A stretch of DNA of 64,000 nucleotides from Pseudomonas sp. GCEP-101 (GTDB lineage: Bacteria > Pseudomonadota > Gammaproteobacteria > Pseudomonadales > Pseudomonadaceae). Made by a program: the position numbers and the translations under genes. Below are positions 1-7,438 of the stretch, piece after piece (the stretch's first letter is position 1; every line of letters begins with the position of its first letter). The notes below the pieces were generated by a model. That model did no database searches. It had not been told where the DNA came from and worked only from the letters and a program-made list of their open reading frames with translations. Location: contig NZ_CP104011.1 of assembly GCF_025133575.1 (NCBI RefSeq), forward strand, positions 4,224,965 to 4,288,964, written 5' to 3'.

Positions 1-1
1 C

Positions 2-415
2 CTGCTGGTCTCGGCTTTCATCGACCGGCTGCCGGACCGCCGTCCGGCGCTGGTCCTGGCCATCGCCTTGCTGCTGGGCGGCCTGGTCGTGTTGATCGCC
101 TGGCCACAGGAGCTGGCGCTGCTGGCCATGGTCGGGCTCGGGCTGGGGATCGGGGCGCTGTTCCCGCTGTCGCTCATCGTCGCCATGGACCGCGCCCATG
201 GCCCCGCCGAAGCCGGCGCGCTGGTGGGCTTCGTCCAGGGTGTGGGCTACCTGATCGCGGCGCTGTTCCCGCTGCTGGCGGGGCTGGCGCGGCAGTCCAT
301 GGCCAGCCTGGCGCCGGCCTGGATCGGCATGGCGCTGGTCTGCCTGGTGATGCTCGTACTTGTCAGCCGCTTCGCGCCGCCGCGCCCGCAGGCGGTCGAG
401 GCACAGGCCTGCTGA
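2..415 (+). CDS. MFS transporter, CynX/NimT type (C-terminal part)
   Basis: This is the C-terminal end of an inner-membrane major facilitator transporter; the reading frame is open from the left edge, so the N-terminal two thirds lie outside the window. About 137 residues are visible with roughly four hydrophobic segments (around residues 15-35, 38-58, 78-98, 102-122). The stretch GLGIGALFPLSLIVAMDR followed by GALVGFVQGVGYLIAALFP is the pattern I associate with the CynX/NimT (cyanate or nitroimidazole) branch. The substrate cannot be told from this fragment. The protein ends 64 bp before the glutathione S-transferase gene on the same strand. Confidence 0.75.
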   Translation: MLVSAFIDRLPDRRPALVLAIALLLGGLVVLIAWPQELALLAMVGLGLGIGALFPLSLIVAMDRAHGPAEAGALVGFVQGVGYLIAALFPLLAGLARQSMASLAPAWIGMALVCLVMLVLVSRFAPPRPQAVEAQAC

Positions 416-479
416 TAAGCCCATGGCGCGATCATTCGGGACTAGGCTGAGTACTTTGGTCTGCCTCAGGTGATCCGCC

Positions 480-1139
480 ATGTCCCTCGTCCTGTTCGGC
501 CACCCGTTTTCTTCCTACACGCAGAAAGTGCTGATCGCGCTCTACGAGAACGCCATGCCCTTCGAGTTCCGCAGCCTTGGCCCGGATCAGCCGGAGAACG
601 GCGCGCACTGGCTGCGCCTGTGGCCGCTGGCGAAGTTCCCGGTGCTGCTGGATGGCGAACACAGCGTGGCCGAGACCAGCATCATCATCGAGTACCTGCA
701 CCTAAAGCATCCCGGCCCGGTGCGCCTGCTGCCGGAGGATCCGCTGAAGGCGCTGGACGTGCGCTTCCTCGACCGCTTCTTCGACTGGCACGTGATGACC
801 CCGGTGCAGCACGCCGTGCTGGGGGCCATGAGCGGGGACGCGACCCGGCGCGCCGAGGGCCTGGCCCATGCCGTGAGCAAGCTGGAGCTGGCCTACGCCT
901 GGCTGGAGGAGGAACTCGCCGGACGCACCTGGGCGGCGGGGGATGGCTTCAGCCTCGCCGACTGCGCGGCGGCTCCGTCGCTGTTCTATGCCGACTGGAC
1001 GCACCCCATCGGCGACCGCTACCCGACCCTGCGCTCCTATCGCTCCCGCCTGCTGGCGCGCCCGTCGTTCGCCCGCGCGGTGGAGGAGGCACGGCCGCAC
1101 CGGCCGCTGTTCCCGCTGGGGGCGCCGGATCGCGATTGA
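480..1139 (+). CDS. Glutathione S-transferase family protein
   Basis: A 219-residue cytosolic protein of normal GST length. The N-terminal thioredoxin-like half (about residues 1-80) starts SLVLFGHPFSSYTQKV, where a Ser/Tyr near residues 11-13 would contact glutathione, and carries the conserved PVLLDGEHSVAETSIIIEYL segment with the cis-Pro and the glutathione-binding E-S/T pair. The helical C-terminal half carries the folding motif GDGFSLADCAAAPSLFY. The start ATG has an AGGTGA ribosome site 7 bases upstream. GSTs of this bacterial type often act in detoxification or in ring cleavage, but the substrate is not evident here. It is followed by a REP pair. Confidence 0.88.
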   Translation: MSLVLFGHPFSSYTQKVLIALYENAMPFEFRSLGPDQPENGAHWLRLWPLAKFPVLLDGEHSVAETSIIIEYLHLKHPGPVRLLPEDPLKALDVRFLDRFFDWHVMTPVQHAVLGAMSGDATRRAEGLAHAVSKLELAYAWLEEELAGRTWAAGDGFSLADCAAAPSLFYADWTHPIGDRYPTLRSYRSRLLARPSFARAVEEARPHRPLFPLGAPDRD

Positions 1140-1152
1140 GTGTTCCGCCTTT

Positions 1153-1215
1153 TGTAGGAGCGAATTTGCTCGCGAACATCCTGCCAAGCGGTTCGCGAGC
1201 AAGCTCGCTCCTACA
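1153..1215. repeat. REP inverted pair
   Basis: Two copies of the Pseudomonas palindrome TGTAGGAGCGA(A/G)(T/C)TTGCTCGCGAAC face each other across a 13-base spacer. The left copy has two changes compared with the right. Confidence 0.85.
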
Positions 1216-1356
1216 GGGGCAATCGCCTGGATGCTGGGCAGACCTTAGGCAACAGGCAAAAAAATCCCCCGTGCGCTGCCGCGACCGGGGGAGGCAAGAC
1301 CCACGCAGGGGGGCTGCGCGGGCGAGGTAGAACCGGGTGTTTTGATGAGCCAAGAG

Positions 1357-1475
1357 CCCCTCACCCTAACCCTCTCCCGCAAGCGGGAGAGGGGACCGTT
1401 CGGTGCAGGTGAAATCGTTGCTTCAGCCGGCACTGGTGGCTCCCTCTCCCTTCAGGGAGAGGGTTGGGGAGAGGG
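1357..1475. repeat. Dispersed ~120-bp element, copy 1
   Basis: It begins CCCCTCACCCTAACCCTCTC and ends in an inverted version, GGGAGAGGGTTGGGGAGAGGG. Each end forms a small hairpin (CTCTCCCGCAAGCGGGAGAG at the left). The interior (GACCGTTCGGTGCAGG ... TCAGCCGGCACTGGTGGCTC) is also shared with the copies at 11831-11946 and 57434-57550, so the whole unit is the repeat, not only the ends. Confidence 0.8.
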
Positions 1476-1526
1476 AAATCCCGGACGGAGGTTCAGGAGA
1501 AGACAGCTCTTACTGGCCGGCAAAGC

Positions 1527-3020
1527 TCACAGGCGAATCAGCACCGACTTCAGCTCGGTGTAGTGCTCGATGGCGGCGGCGCCCATTTCTCGGCCCAGGC
1601 CGGACATCTTGAAGCCGCCGAAGGGCAGCGCCGGGTCGAGTGCGCTGTGGCAGTTGACCCACACCGAGCCGGACTTGATGCGCGGCACCATGCGATGGAC
1701 TGCTGCCAGGTCGTTGGACCAGACGCTCGCGCCCAGGCCGTAGGGGCTGTCGTTGGCCAGGCGCAGGGCGTCCTCGATGTCGTCGAAGGGCATGGCGACC
1801 AGCACCGGGCCGAAGATTTCTTCCTGCACCAGCGGGTTCTTCTGGTCGACGTCAACGATCACCGTGGGCTTGACGAAGTAGCCGGGGCCGAACTGTTCGC
1901 CGCCGCAGGCGATGGTGGCGCCCTTGTCGCGGCCCAGTTCGATGTAGTCGTACACGCGCTTCTGCTGCTTGGCGGAGATCAGCGGGCCCATGTCGATGCT
2001 CGGGTCCAGGCCGTTGCCCAGCCTCATGCCGTTGGCGATGCCGGCGATGTCGGCGACCACGTTGTCGAAGTGCTTGCGCTGGACGTACAGACGCGAGCCG
2101 GCACAGCAGACCTGTCCCTGGTTGAAGAAGATCGCCTGGGCGGCGCCCGCGGCGGCGGTGGCGAGGTCGGCGTCGGCCATGACGATGGTCGGCGACTTGC
2201 CGCCCAGTTCCAGGGTCACGCGGGTCATGTTGTCCATGGCGGCCTTGCCGATTTCCTTGCCGACCGGGGTGGAGCCGGTGAAGGTCAGCTTGTCCACCAG
2301 CGGGTGGTGGGAGAGGGCAGCGCCCGCGCTGATGCCGGTGCCGGTGACGACGTTGAACACGCCCGCCGGGTAGCCGGCTTCGAGCACCAGCTCTGCGAGC
2401 TTCAGAGCGGACAGCGGGGTTTCGTCGGCGGGTTTGAGCACCACGCTGCAGCCGGTGGCCAGTGCCGGGCCGAGCTTCCAGCAGGCCAGCAGCAGCGGGA
2501 AGTTCCAGGCGACGATGGCGCCCACCACGCCGACGGCTTCGCGGCGGATGTAGCCGTGGAATTCGCCGTCGGGCATCAGTGGCATGGACACATCCACCGT
2601 GGCGCCTTCGATCTTGGTGGCATAACCGGCCATGTAGCGCAGGAAGTCGATGGCCAGCTGCACGTCCATCACCCGGGCGACGGCGGCGCTCTTGCCGTTG
2701 TTCAGGCACTCCAGTTCGGCCAGCAGGTCGGCGTCGCGCTCCATCAGGTCGGCGAGCTTCCACAAGAGGTTCTGCCGCTCGCGCGGGCGGGTGCGGCTCC
2801 AGGCGGAGTCATCGAAGGCCTGGCGGGCGGCGCGCACGGCGCGGTCGACGTCGGCAGGCGTGGCGGCCGGCACTTGGCAGAGCACGTCGCCGGTGGCCGG
2901 GTTGCGCAGGTCCATCAGGGCGCCGTCGCTGGCGCGGGACCAGTCGGCGCCGATCAGCATCGTCGGGGAGCGCTGCAGGAAGGCGCGGGATTCGGGCTTG
3001 ATGGGCAGGGAAGCGAGCAT
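1527..3020 (-). CDS. Aldehyde dehydrogenase, phenylacetaldehyde dehydrogenase type
   Basis: A 497-residue NAD(P)-dependent aldehyde dehydrogenase. The family landmarks are all present: the WNFPLLLACWKLGPAL cofactor-site segment near 172, the general base Glu in VTLELGGKSP (about E271), the nucleophile in NQGQVCCAGSR (about C305) and EEIFGPV further on. Length and sequence style match FeaB/StyD phenylacetaldehyde dehydrogenases, and the amine dehydrogenase operon nearby would supply such an aldehyde; the exact substrate is inference. The start chosen has an AGAGG site just upstream; an in-frame ATG 96 bases earlier lies inside the promoter region. A sigma-54 promoter lies about 60 bases ahead. 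Stop and downstream repeats converge with the GST gene. Confidence 0.9.
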   Translation of the reverse strand: MLASLPIKPESRAFLQRSPTMLIGADWSRASDGALMDLRNPATGDVLCQVPAATPADVDRAVRAARQAFDDSAWSRTRPRERQNLLWKLADLMERDADLLAELECLNNGKSAAVARVMDVQLAIDFLRYMAGYATKIEGATVDVSMPLMPDGEFHGYIRREAVGVVGAIVAWNFPLLLACWKLGPALATGCSVVLKPADETPLSALKLAELVLEAGYPAGVFNVVTGTGISAGAALSHHPLVDKLTFTGSTPVGKEIGKAAMDNMTRVTLELGGKSPTIVMADADLATAAAGAAQAIFFNQGQVCCAGSRLYVQRKHFDNVVADIAGIANGMRLGNGLDPSIDMGPLISAKQQKRVYDYIELGRDKGATIACGGEQFGPGYFVKPTVIVDVDQKNPLVQEEIFGPVLVAMPFDDIEDALRLANDSPYGLGASVWSNDLAAVHRMVPRIKSGSVWVNCHSALDPALPFGGFKMSGLGREMGAAAIEHYTELKSVLIRL

Positions 3021-3081
3021 TGCGGTGGCCTCTTGTTGTCTGTTCGTGCTCCCGGTCGGGGAGGCGCTGGGGCGAGGTATC

Positions 3082-3096
3082 GCAACGGCTGTGCCA
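3082..3096 (-). promoter_or_regulatory. Sigma-54 promoter of the aldehyde dehydrogenase
   Basis: Read on the minus strand the site is TGGCAC-AGCCG-TTGC, an exact match to the sigma-54 consensus TGGCAC-N5-TTGC with the invariant GG and GC ten bases apart. Transcription would start near 3070, giving a leader of about 50 bases before the ATG at 3020. It implies need for RpoN and an enhancer-binding activator; no such activator gene lies in this window. Confidence 0.8.
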
Positions 3097-3100
3097 AGGC

Positions 3101-3120
3101 TAGGTTGTTTATGCAACCTA
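3101..3120. promoter_or_regulatory. Inverted repeat upstream of the aldehyde dehydrogenase promoter
   Basis: TAGGTTG-N6-CAACCTA, perfect 7-base arms, lies just upstream of the sigma-54 promoter at 3082-3096. It could bind a regulator, but it is closer to the -24 element than usual enhancer sites. Confidence 0.45.
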
Positions 3121-3274
3121 CTGAATTTAAAAGAATTGATTGATTTTTAGCAGATCGAGGAAGGAGGCCGCTGTCGCACATTGCGACAGCGGCTGAGACG
3201 CAGGGCGCCCGCATTGCAGAAGATGGCGTTCGAGGTGGGGGCCATTTCACCCGGGAGCCTCGCACCGGGGGAGC

Positions 3275-3437
3275 CGTAGGAGCGGACTCCGTCCGCGATG
3301 GGTTTCGTGCGGTGCGGTTCGCGAGCAAGCTCGCTCCTACGAAGAGCTGGTCCGCCAGAGCCTGTAGGAGCGAGCTTGCTCGCGAACAGACGCGGCACCG
3401 GCCCTGCCGGAGGATCGCGGACGGAGTCCGCTCCTAC
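3275..3437. repeat. Nested REP cluster
   Basis: Four REP-type units are arranged symmetrically. The outer 25-base arms (3275-3299 and 3413-3437, GTAGGAGCGGACTCCGTCCG type) are perfect inverted copies, and inside them lies an inverted pair of the GCGAGCAAGCTCGCTCCTAC type (3316-3340 and 3364-3387). The rest of the 3021-3489 gap holds the aldehyde dehydrogenase promoter and no gene. Confidence 0.8.
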
Positions 3438-3489
3438 GAGAGCCGGACCTGCGGGCGCACAACCGCGAACGGTTGCACGCCGGCGGGGC

Positions 3490-5166
3490 TCAGCCGTGGT
3501 TGATATCCCGATCCTTCGTCTCCGGCAGGAAGAAAATGCCCAGGATGGCCGTCATCACCGCGATGACGATGGGGTACCAGAGGCCGTAGTAGATGTCCCC
3601 GGTGGCCGCCACCATGGCGAAGGCGACGGTGGGCAGGAAGCCGCCGAACCAGCCGTTGCCGATGTGGTAGGGCAGTGACATCGAGGTGTAGCGGATGCGC
3701 GTCGGGAAAAGCTCCACCAGCCACGCGGCGATCGGCCCGTAGACCATGGTCACGTAGATCACCAGCACCGTCAGCAGCACCAGCATCATCAGGTGGTTGA
3801 TCTTCGCCGGGTCGGCTTTTTCCGGGTAGCCGGCTTCCTTGAGCGAGGCGGCCAGCTGCGCGGTGAAGGCTTCGGACTGCGCCTTGAAATCCGCCGCCGG
3901 CATGCCGGCCCCTTCGAAGCTGGCGATGACCTTGTCGCCGATGTGCACCTGGGCCAGCGCACCGGTCTCGGCCTTGAGGTTCTCATAGGGGATGGCGCGC
4001 TTGGCCAGCAGGCTCTTGGCCATGTCGCAGGAGCTGACGAATTTCGCCTTGCCCACCGGATCGAACTGGAAGGAGCAGGCGCTCGGGTCGGCCACCACGG
4101 TTACCGGGTTCTTCTCCTGGGCGGCGAACACGTCCGGGTTACCGAACTGGGTCAGGCCGTGGAAGATCGGGAAGTAGGTCAGCGCGGCGAGGATGCAGCC
4201 GGCCATGATGATCTTCTTGCGGCCGATGCGGTCGGACAGGCTGCCGAAGAACACGAAGAACGGGGTGCCCAGCAGCAGGGAGCCGGCGATGAGCAGGTTG
4301 GCAGTCTGCGCGTCGATCTTCAGCGTCTGCAGCAGGAAGAACAGCGCGTAGAACTGCCCGGTGTACCAGACCACGGCCTGCCCGGCGGTGCCGCCGAGCA
4401 GCGACATGATCACCACCTTGAGGTTCTCCCAGCGGCCGAAGGACTCGGTCAGCGGTGCCTTGGACGCCTTGCCTTCCTCCTTCATCTTCATGAACACCGG
4501 CGACTCGGAGAGTTGCAGGCGGATGTACACCGAGACGATCAGCAGCAGGATCGACAGCAGGAAGGGAATCCGCCAGCCCCAGGCCTCGAACGCCTCGGTG
4601 CCGAGTACGGTGCGGCAGGCCATGATCACCAGCAGCGAGAGGAACAGGCCCAGGGTTGCGGTGGTCTGGATCCACGAGGTGAAGAAGCCGCGCTTGCCCT
4701 TGGGCGCGTGTTCCGCGACGTAGGTCGCCGCGCCGCCGTACTCGCCGCCTAGCGCCAGGCCCTGCAGCAGGCGCAGGGTGATCAGGATGATCGGCGCGGC
4801 CACGCCGATGGTGGCGTAGGCGGGCAGCAGGCCGACCACGGCGGTGGAGACGCCCATGATGATGATGGTGATGAGGAAGGTGTGCTTGCGCCCGATCATG
4901 TCGCCCAGGCGGCCGAACACGATGGCGCCGAAGGGCCGTACCGCGAAGCCGGCGGCGAAGGCCAGCAGGGCGAAGATGAAGGCGGTGGTTTCATTGACCC
5001 CGGCGAAGAAGTGCTTGGCGATGATCGCCGCCAGGGAGCCGTAGAGGTAGAAGTCGTACCACTCGAACACCGTACCCAGGGAGGAGGCAAAGATGACCTT
5101 GCGCTCCTCCTTGGTGATCCCGCTGTGAGGAGCGTTGCCCGCGGCCGGGCTGTATGTCTGCGCCAT
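3490..5166 (-). CDS. MFS transporter, metabolite:H+ symporter (MHS) family, with large periplasmic insert
   Basis: A 558-residue inner-membrane proton symporter. The N-terminus SLGTVFEWYDFYLYGSLA, the loop FGRLGDMIGRKHTF near 84-97, and ALGGEYGGAATYVAEHAP near 138-155 are MHS (ShiA/ProP) signatures. The usual length is about 430; the extra sequence is an insert at about residues 340-458, between the eighth and ninth membrane spans or close to it. That insert is hydrophilic, has two cysteines (about 364 and 380) and is predicted to face the periplasm. Position beside the amine dehydrogenase and aldehyde dehydrogenase genes suggests uptake of an amine, aldehyde or acid from that pathway; this is inference. 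The ATG is supported by family alignment of the N-terminus. Confidence 0.85.
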   Translation of the reverse strand: MAQTYSPAAGNAPHSGITKEERKVIFASSLGTVFEWYDFYLYGSLAAIIAKHFFAGVNETTAFIFALLAFAAGFAVRPFGAIVFGRLGDMIGRKHTFLITIIIMGVSTAVVGLLPAYATIGVAAPIILITLRLLQGLALGGEYGGAATYVAEHAPKGKRGFFTSWIQTTATLGLFLSLLVIMACRTVLGTEAFEAWGWRIPFLLSILLLIVSVYIRLQLSESPVFMKMKEEGKASKAPLTESFGRWENLKVVIMSLLGGTAGQAVVWYTGQFYALFFLLQTLKIDAQTANLLIAGSLLLGTPFFVFFGSLSDRIGRKKIIMAGCILAALTYFPIFHGLTQFGNPDVFAAQEKNPVTVVADPSACSFQFDPVGKAKFVSSCDMAKSLLAKRAIPYENLKAETGALAQVHIGDKVIASFEGAGMPAADFKAQSEAFTAQLAASLKEAGYPEKADPAKINHLMMLVLLTVLVIYVTMVYGPIAAWLVELFPTRIRYTSMSLPYHIGNGWFGGFLPTVAFAMVAATGDIYYGLWYPIVIAVMTAILGIFFLPETKDRDINHG

Positions 5167-5578
5167 GTTCGTCTCCGTCTTGTTGTTGTTTTGGGCCGGA
5201 GTCCCTCAATACCGTTACCGCACTCGAGCCCAGGGCTGATGTCAGGTCGTACGGATTGCGCAAAGCCTGAAGACAGATGGCCCCGCGACAAGTCGCAGGG
5301 TCATCTGAAAGCATAATCGTTCTCACGCATCTGGCCACCCGCGGGGCCTGCTGGCGCCACGGCTGGCGCGGATTGACGCCTGTCCTGGCCAGGCGGTGGC
5401 GCGCAAGGCGTCTGGCTGGCGCCTCGGCGTTGGCGACTTCCTCAATGGCGGCGCTCGCAATTAGACCATCGTCTATGCCGGCCGGGTCTGTTCCGCGGTG
5501 CCCGGCCGCCGCGATCCGTCCCGGTGTCGCTGCCGGTCACGGCCAATGCGCCATACTGCCTCAGGGTGTTTCACGGCC

Positions 5579-5597
5579 CTGTCTCAGAGTTAGACAG
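5579..5597. promoter_or_regulatory. Candidate enhancer site for the amine dehydrogenase operon
   Basis: CTGTCT-N7-AGACAG is a perfect inverted repeat centred about 105 bases upstream of the -24 element, the normal place for an RpoN activator. A related shorter repeat (TAGAC-N4-GTCTA, 5462-5475) lies 115 bases further up; both contain TTAGAC. Confidence 0.45.
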
Positions 5598-5692
5598 CAA
5601 TCGCGAAATGTGACGGCGCAACCTCGACGTCGTGCTGCGCGAGCGCCGGTAGATGCCGCCCGAGGCCTGATCCGGCGTGGCCTGTGCAGTAG

Positions 5693-5708
5693 TGGCACAC
5701 AACCTGCA
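5693..5708 (+). promoter_or_regulatory. Sigma-54 promoter of the amine dehydrogenase operon
   Basis: TGGCAC-ACAAC-CTGCA matches the sigma-54 consensus TGGCAC-N5-TTGCA at all but one position, with GG and GC exactly ten bases apart. The start of transcription would be near 5719, 66 bases before the TTG start of the alpha subunit gene. Confidence 0.75.
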
Positions 5709-5784
5709 AAACCGCTTTCAAGAGCTAGCTCTTAGCCCATCGGTGGGCGCCAATAACCAACAAGAATACCGAGGAGGCCTGACC

Positions 5785-7362
5785 TTGAAGATGACACGAC
5801 TTCGGCACTATCTGGGTGCCGGAACCCTGGCCGCACTGGCCCTTGCGCTGCAGCAGACGGCCCAGGCCGCCCCCGAAGGCCAGGCGATCATCAGCGCCAA
5901 GTGCCAGGCGTGCCACACGCCCGAAGGCAACGATTCCCTCAGCCGTATCAGCCACCAGCGCAAGACCCCCGAAGGCTGGCTGATGAGCATCGCCCGCATG
6001 CAGGTGATGTATGGCCTGAAGATCACCGACGACGAGCGTCGCTCGGTGGTCAAGTTCCTCGCCGACAAGCAGGGCCTGGCGCCGAGCGAGACCGAAGGCG
6101 TGCGCTACGCCCTCGAGCGCCGGCTCAACACCGTCGAGAAATTCGATACGAACTTCGAGCAGATGTGCGCCCGCTGTCACTCCGGCGCGCGCATCGCCCT
6201 GCAGCGCCGCCCGGCGGCGGAGTGGGAGAAGCTGGTGAACTTCCACCTGGGTCGCTGGCCGTCGCTGGAATACCAGGCCCTGGCCCGTGACCGTGACTGG
6301 TTCGACCTGGCGAAGAAAGAGATGGTCCCGGAACTGGCCAAGCGCTACCCGCTGGACAGCAAGGCCTGGGCCGACTGGCAGAAGAACCGGCCCAAGGCTG
6401 AATCGCTGGCGGGCAACTGGAGCTTCGCCGGGCACATGCCGGGCAAGGGCGATCTGGCCGGCAGCATGAACGTGACCCAGGATGGCGACGACGCCTTCAA
6501 GGTCAGCGTCAAGGGCCAGTACGCCGATGGCTCGCCGTTCAGCGGCGAGGGCAGCGCGGTGCTCTACAACGGTTACGAATGGCGCGGCGCGGTGACGGTC
6601 GGTGACGTGACCCTGCGCCAGGTGTTCGCCGCCCTCAACGGCCAGATGCAGGGCCGCATGTTCGACAAGGCCCACGACGAGCGCGGCCTGGACTTCGTCG
6701 CGGCGAAGGACGGCACCAGCCGCGTGCTGGGCGTGCAGCCGGCCTACATCAAGGCGGGCGTGGAGACCGAAGTGAGCGTGGTCGGCACCGGCCTGAAGGG
6801 CAAGCCGTCGTTCGGCAAGGGCGTGGAGGTGGTGTCGGTGGTGTCCGAGACGCCCGAGCGCGTGACCCTCAAGGTCAAGGCCGGCGATGCGGCGGCCGCC
6901 GGCGAGCGCGACGTCAGCGTTGGCACCGCCAAGGGCGGCAGCCTCGCGGTGTACAAGGACATCGCCGAAGTGAAGGTGGTGCCGGAGTTCTCCATCGCCC
7001 GCATCGGCGGCAATGGCGGCTCCACGCCCAAGGTCCAGGGCAGCTTCGATGCCGAGGCCTGGGGCAAGGGCGCCGATGGCAAGCCGTTCCGCATCGGCGT
7101 GTTCCCGGCGCAGTGGTCGGTCGAGCCCTTCGACGATCGCGCCAAGGAAGACCAGGACGTGAAGTTCGCCGGTGTGATGGACGCCGACAGCGGCATCTTC
7201 ACCCCGGGCGATGCCGGCCCGAACCCGCAGCGCAAGATGATGACCAACAACGCCGGCAACCTGAAGGTGATCGCCGCGGTGGACGACGCCGGCCAGTCGC
7301 ACAAGGGCGAAGGGCACATGATCGTCACCGTGCAGCGTTGGAACAACCCGCCGATCCCGTAA
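5785..7362 (+). CDS. peaA: Quinohemoprotein amine dehydrogenase, alpha subunit (diheme)
   Basis: The 525-residue precursor of the periplasmic heme-carrying subunit of quinohemoprotein amine dehydrogenase, which oxidises primary amines to aldehyde plus ammonia and passes electrons to a cytochrome or azurin. A signal peptide is clear (KMTRLRHYL, a hydrophobic core, cleavage after AQA). Two c-type heme motifs follow, CQACH (about residue 37) and CARCH (about 130), then beta-rich domains as in the known subunit. A strong GAGGAGG lies 7 bases before the TTG at 5785 and 13 before the ATG at 5791; I chose TTG, and the ATG is the alternative. It opens the operon alpha-maturase-gamma-beta behind a sigma-54 promoter. 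Confidence 0.93.
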   Translation: MKMTRLRHYLGAGTLAALALALQQTAQAAPEGQAIISAKCQACHTPEGNDSLSRISHQRKTPEGWLMSIARMQVMYGLKITDDERRSVVKFLADKQGLAPSETEGVRYALERRLNTVEKFDTNFEQMCARCHSGARIALQRRPAAEWEKLVNFHLGRWPSLEYQALARDRDWFDLAKKEMVPELAKRYPLDSKAWADWQKNRPKAESLAGNWSFAGHMPGKGDLAGSMNVTQDGDDAFKVSVKGQYADGSPFSGEGSAVLYNGYEWRGAVTVGDVTLRQVFAALNGQMQGRMFDKAHDERGLDFVAAKDGTSRVLGVQPAYIKAGVETEVSVVGTGLKGKPSFGKGVEVVSVVSETPERVTLKVKAGDAAAAGERDVSVGTAKGGSLAVYKDIAEVKVVPEFSIARIGGNGGSTPKVQGSFDAEAWGKGADGKPFRIGVFPAQWSVEPFDDRAKEDQDVKFAGVMDADSGIFTPGDAGPNPQRKMMTNNAGNLKVIAAVDDAGQSHKGEGHMIVTVQRWNNPPIP

Positions 7363-7393
7363 CCGTCGGGAGCGGATGAACTGAATGCGTGAG

Positions 7394-7411
7394 GCCCACC
7401 TGCGGGTGGGC
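7394..7411 (+). other. Intercistronic stem-loop between peaA and peaB
   Basis: GCCCACC-TGCG-GGTGGGC forms a perfect 7-bp stem with a 4-base loop in the 76-base gap between the alpha subunit and maturase genes. No T-run follows, so it is more likely an mRNA processing or stability stem that could let the subunit outnumber the maturase than a full terminator. Confidence 0.5.
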
Positions 7412-7438
7412 ATAACAAGAAAGTTCCGGGAGGTCGCC

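Larger units (their letters stand above)
1140..1526. other. Intergenic region made of two repeat elements
   Basis: The 387 bases between the glutathione S-transferase and the convergent aldehyde dehydrogenase hold a REP inverted pair (1153-1215) and one full copy of a roughly 120-bp dispersed element (1357-1475). I see no gene in it. The repeat stem-loops may serve as the transcription end for both convergent genes. Confidence 0.7.
5167..5784. other. Divergent intergenic control region
   Basis: About 620 bases between the divergent transporter and amine dehydrogenase genes. It holds the sigma-54 promoter at 5693-5708 and two inverted repeats (5462-5475, TAGAC-N4-GTCTA, and 5579-5597). Several frames are open across it, but none has a ribosome site, a recognisable family or a natural start, so I see no gene. 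I found no convincing promoter for the transporter. Confidence 0.6.

Noticed and set aside
3275..3437. Alternating REP units as a possible CRISPR array
   Set aside because: The units are inverted, palindromic and of different sequence; the spacing is irregular and matches known Pseudomonas REP clusters.
5329..5342. GG-N10-GC pattern on the minus strand before the MHS transporter
   Set aside because: Only the dinucleotides fit; the rest of both elements is off consensus and such patterns occur often by chance in this GC content.
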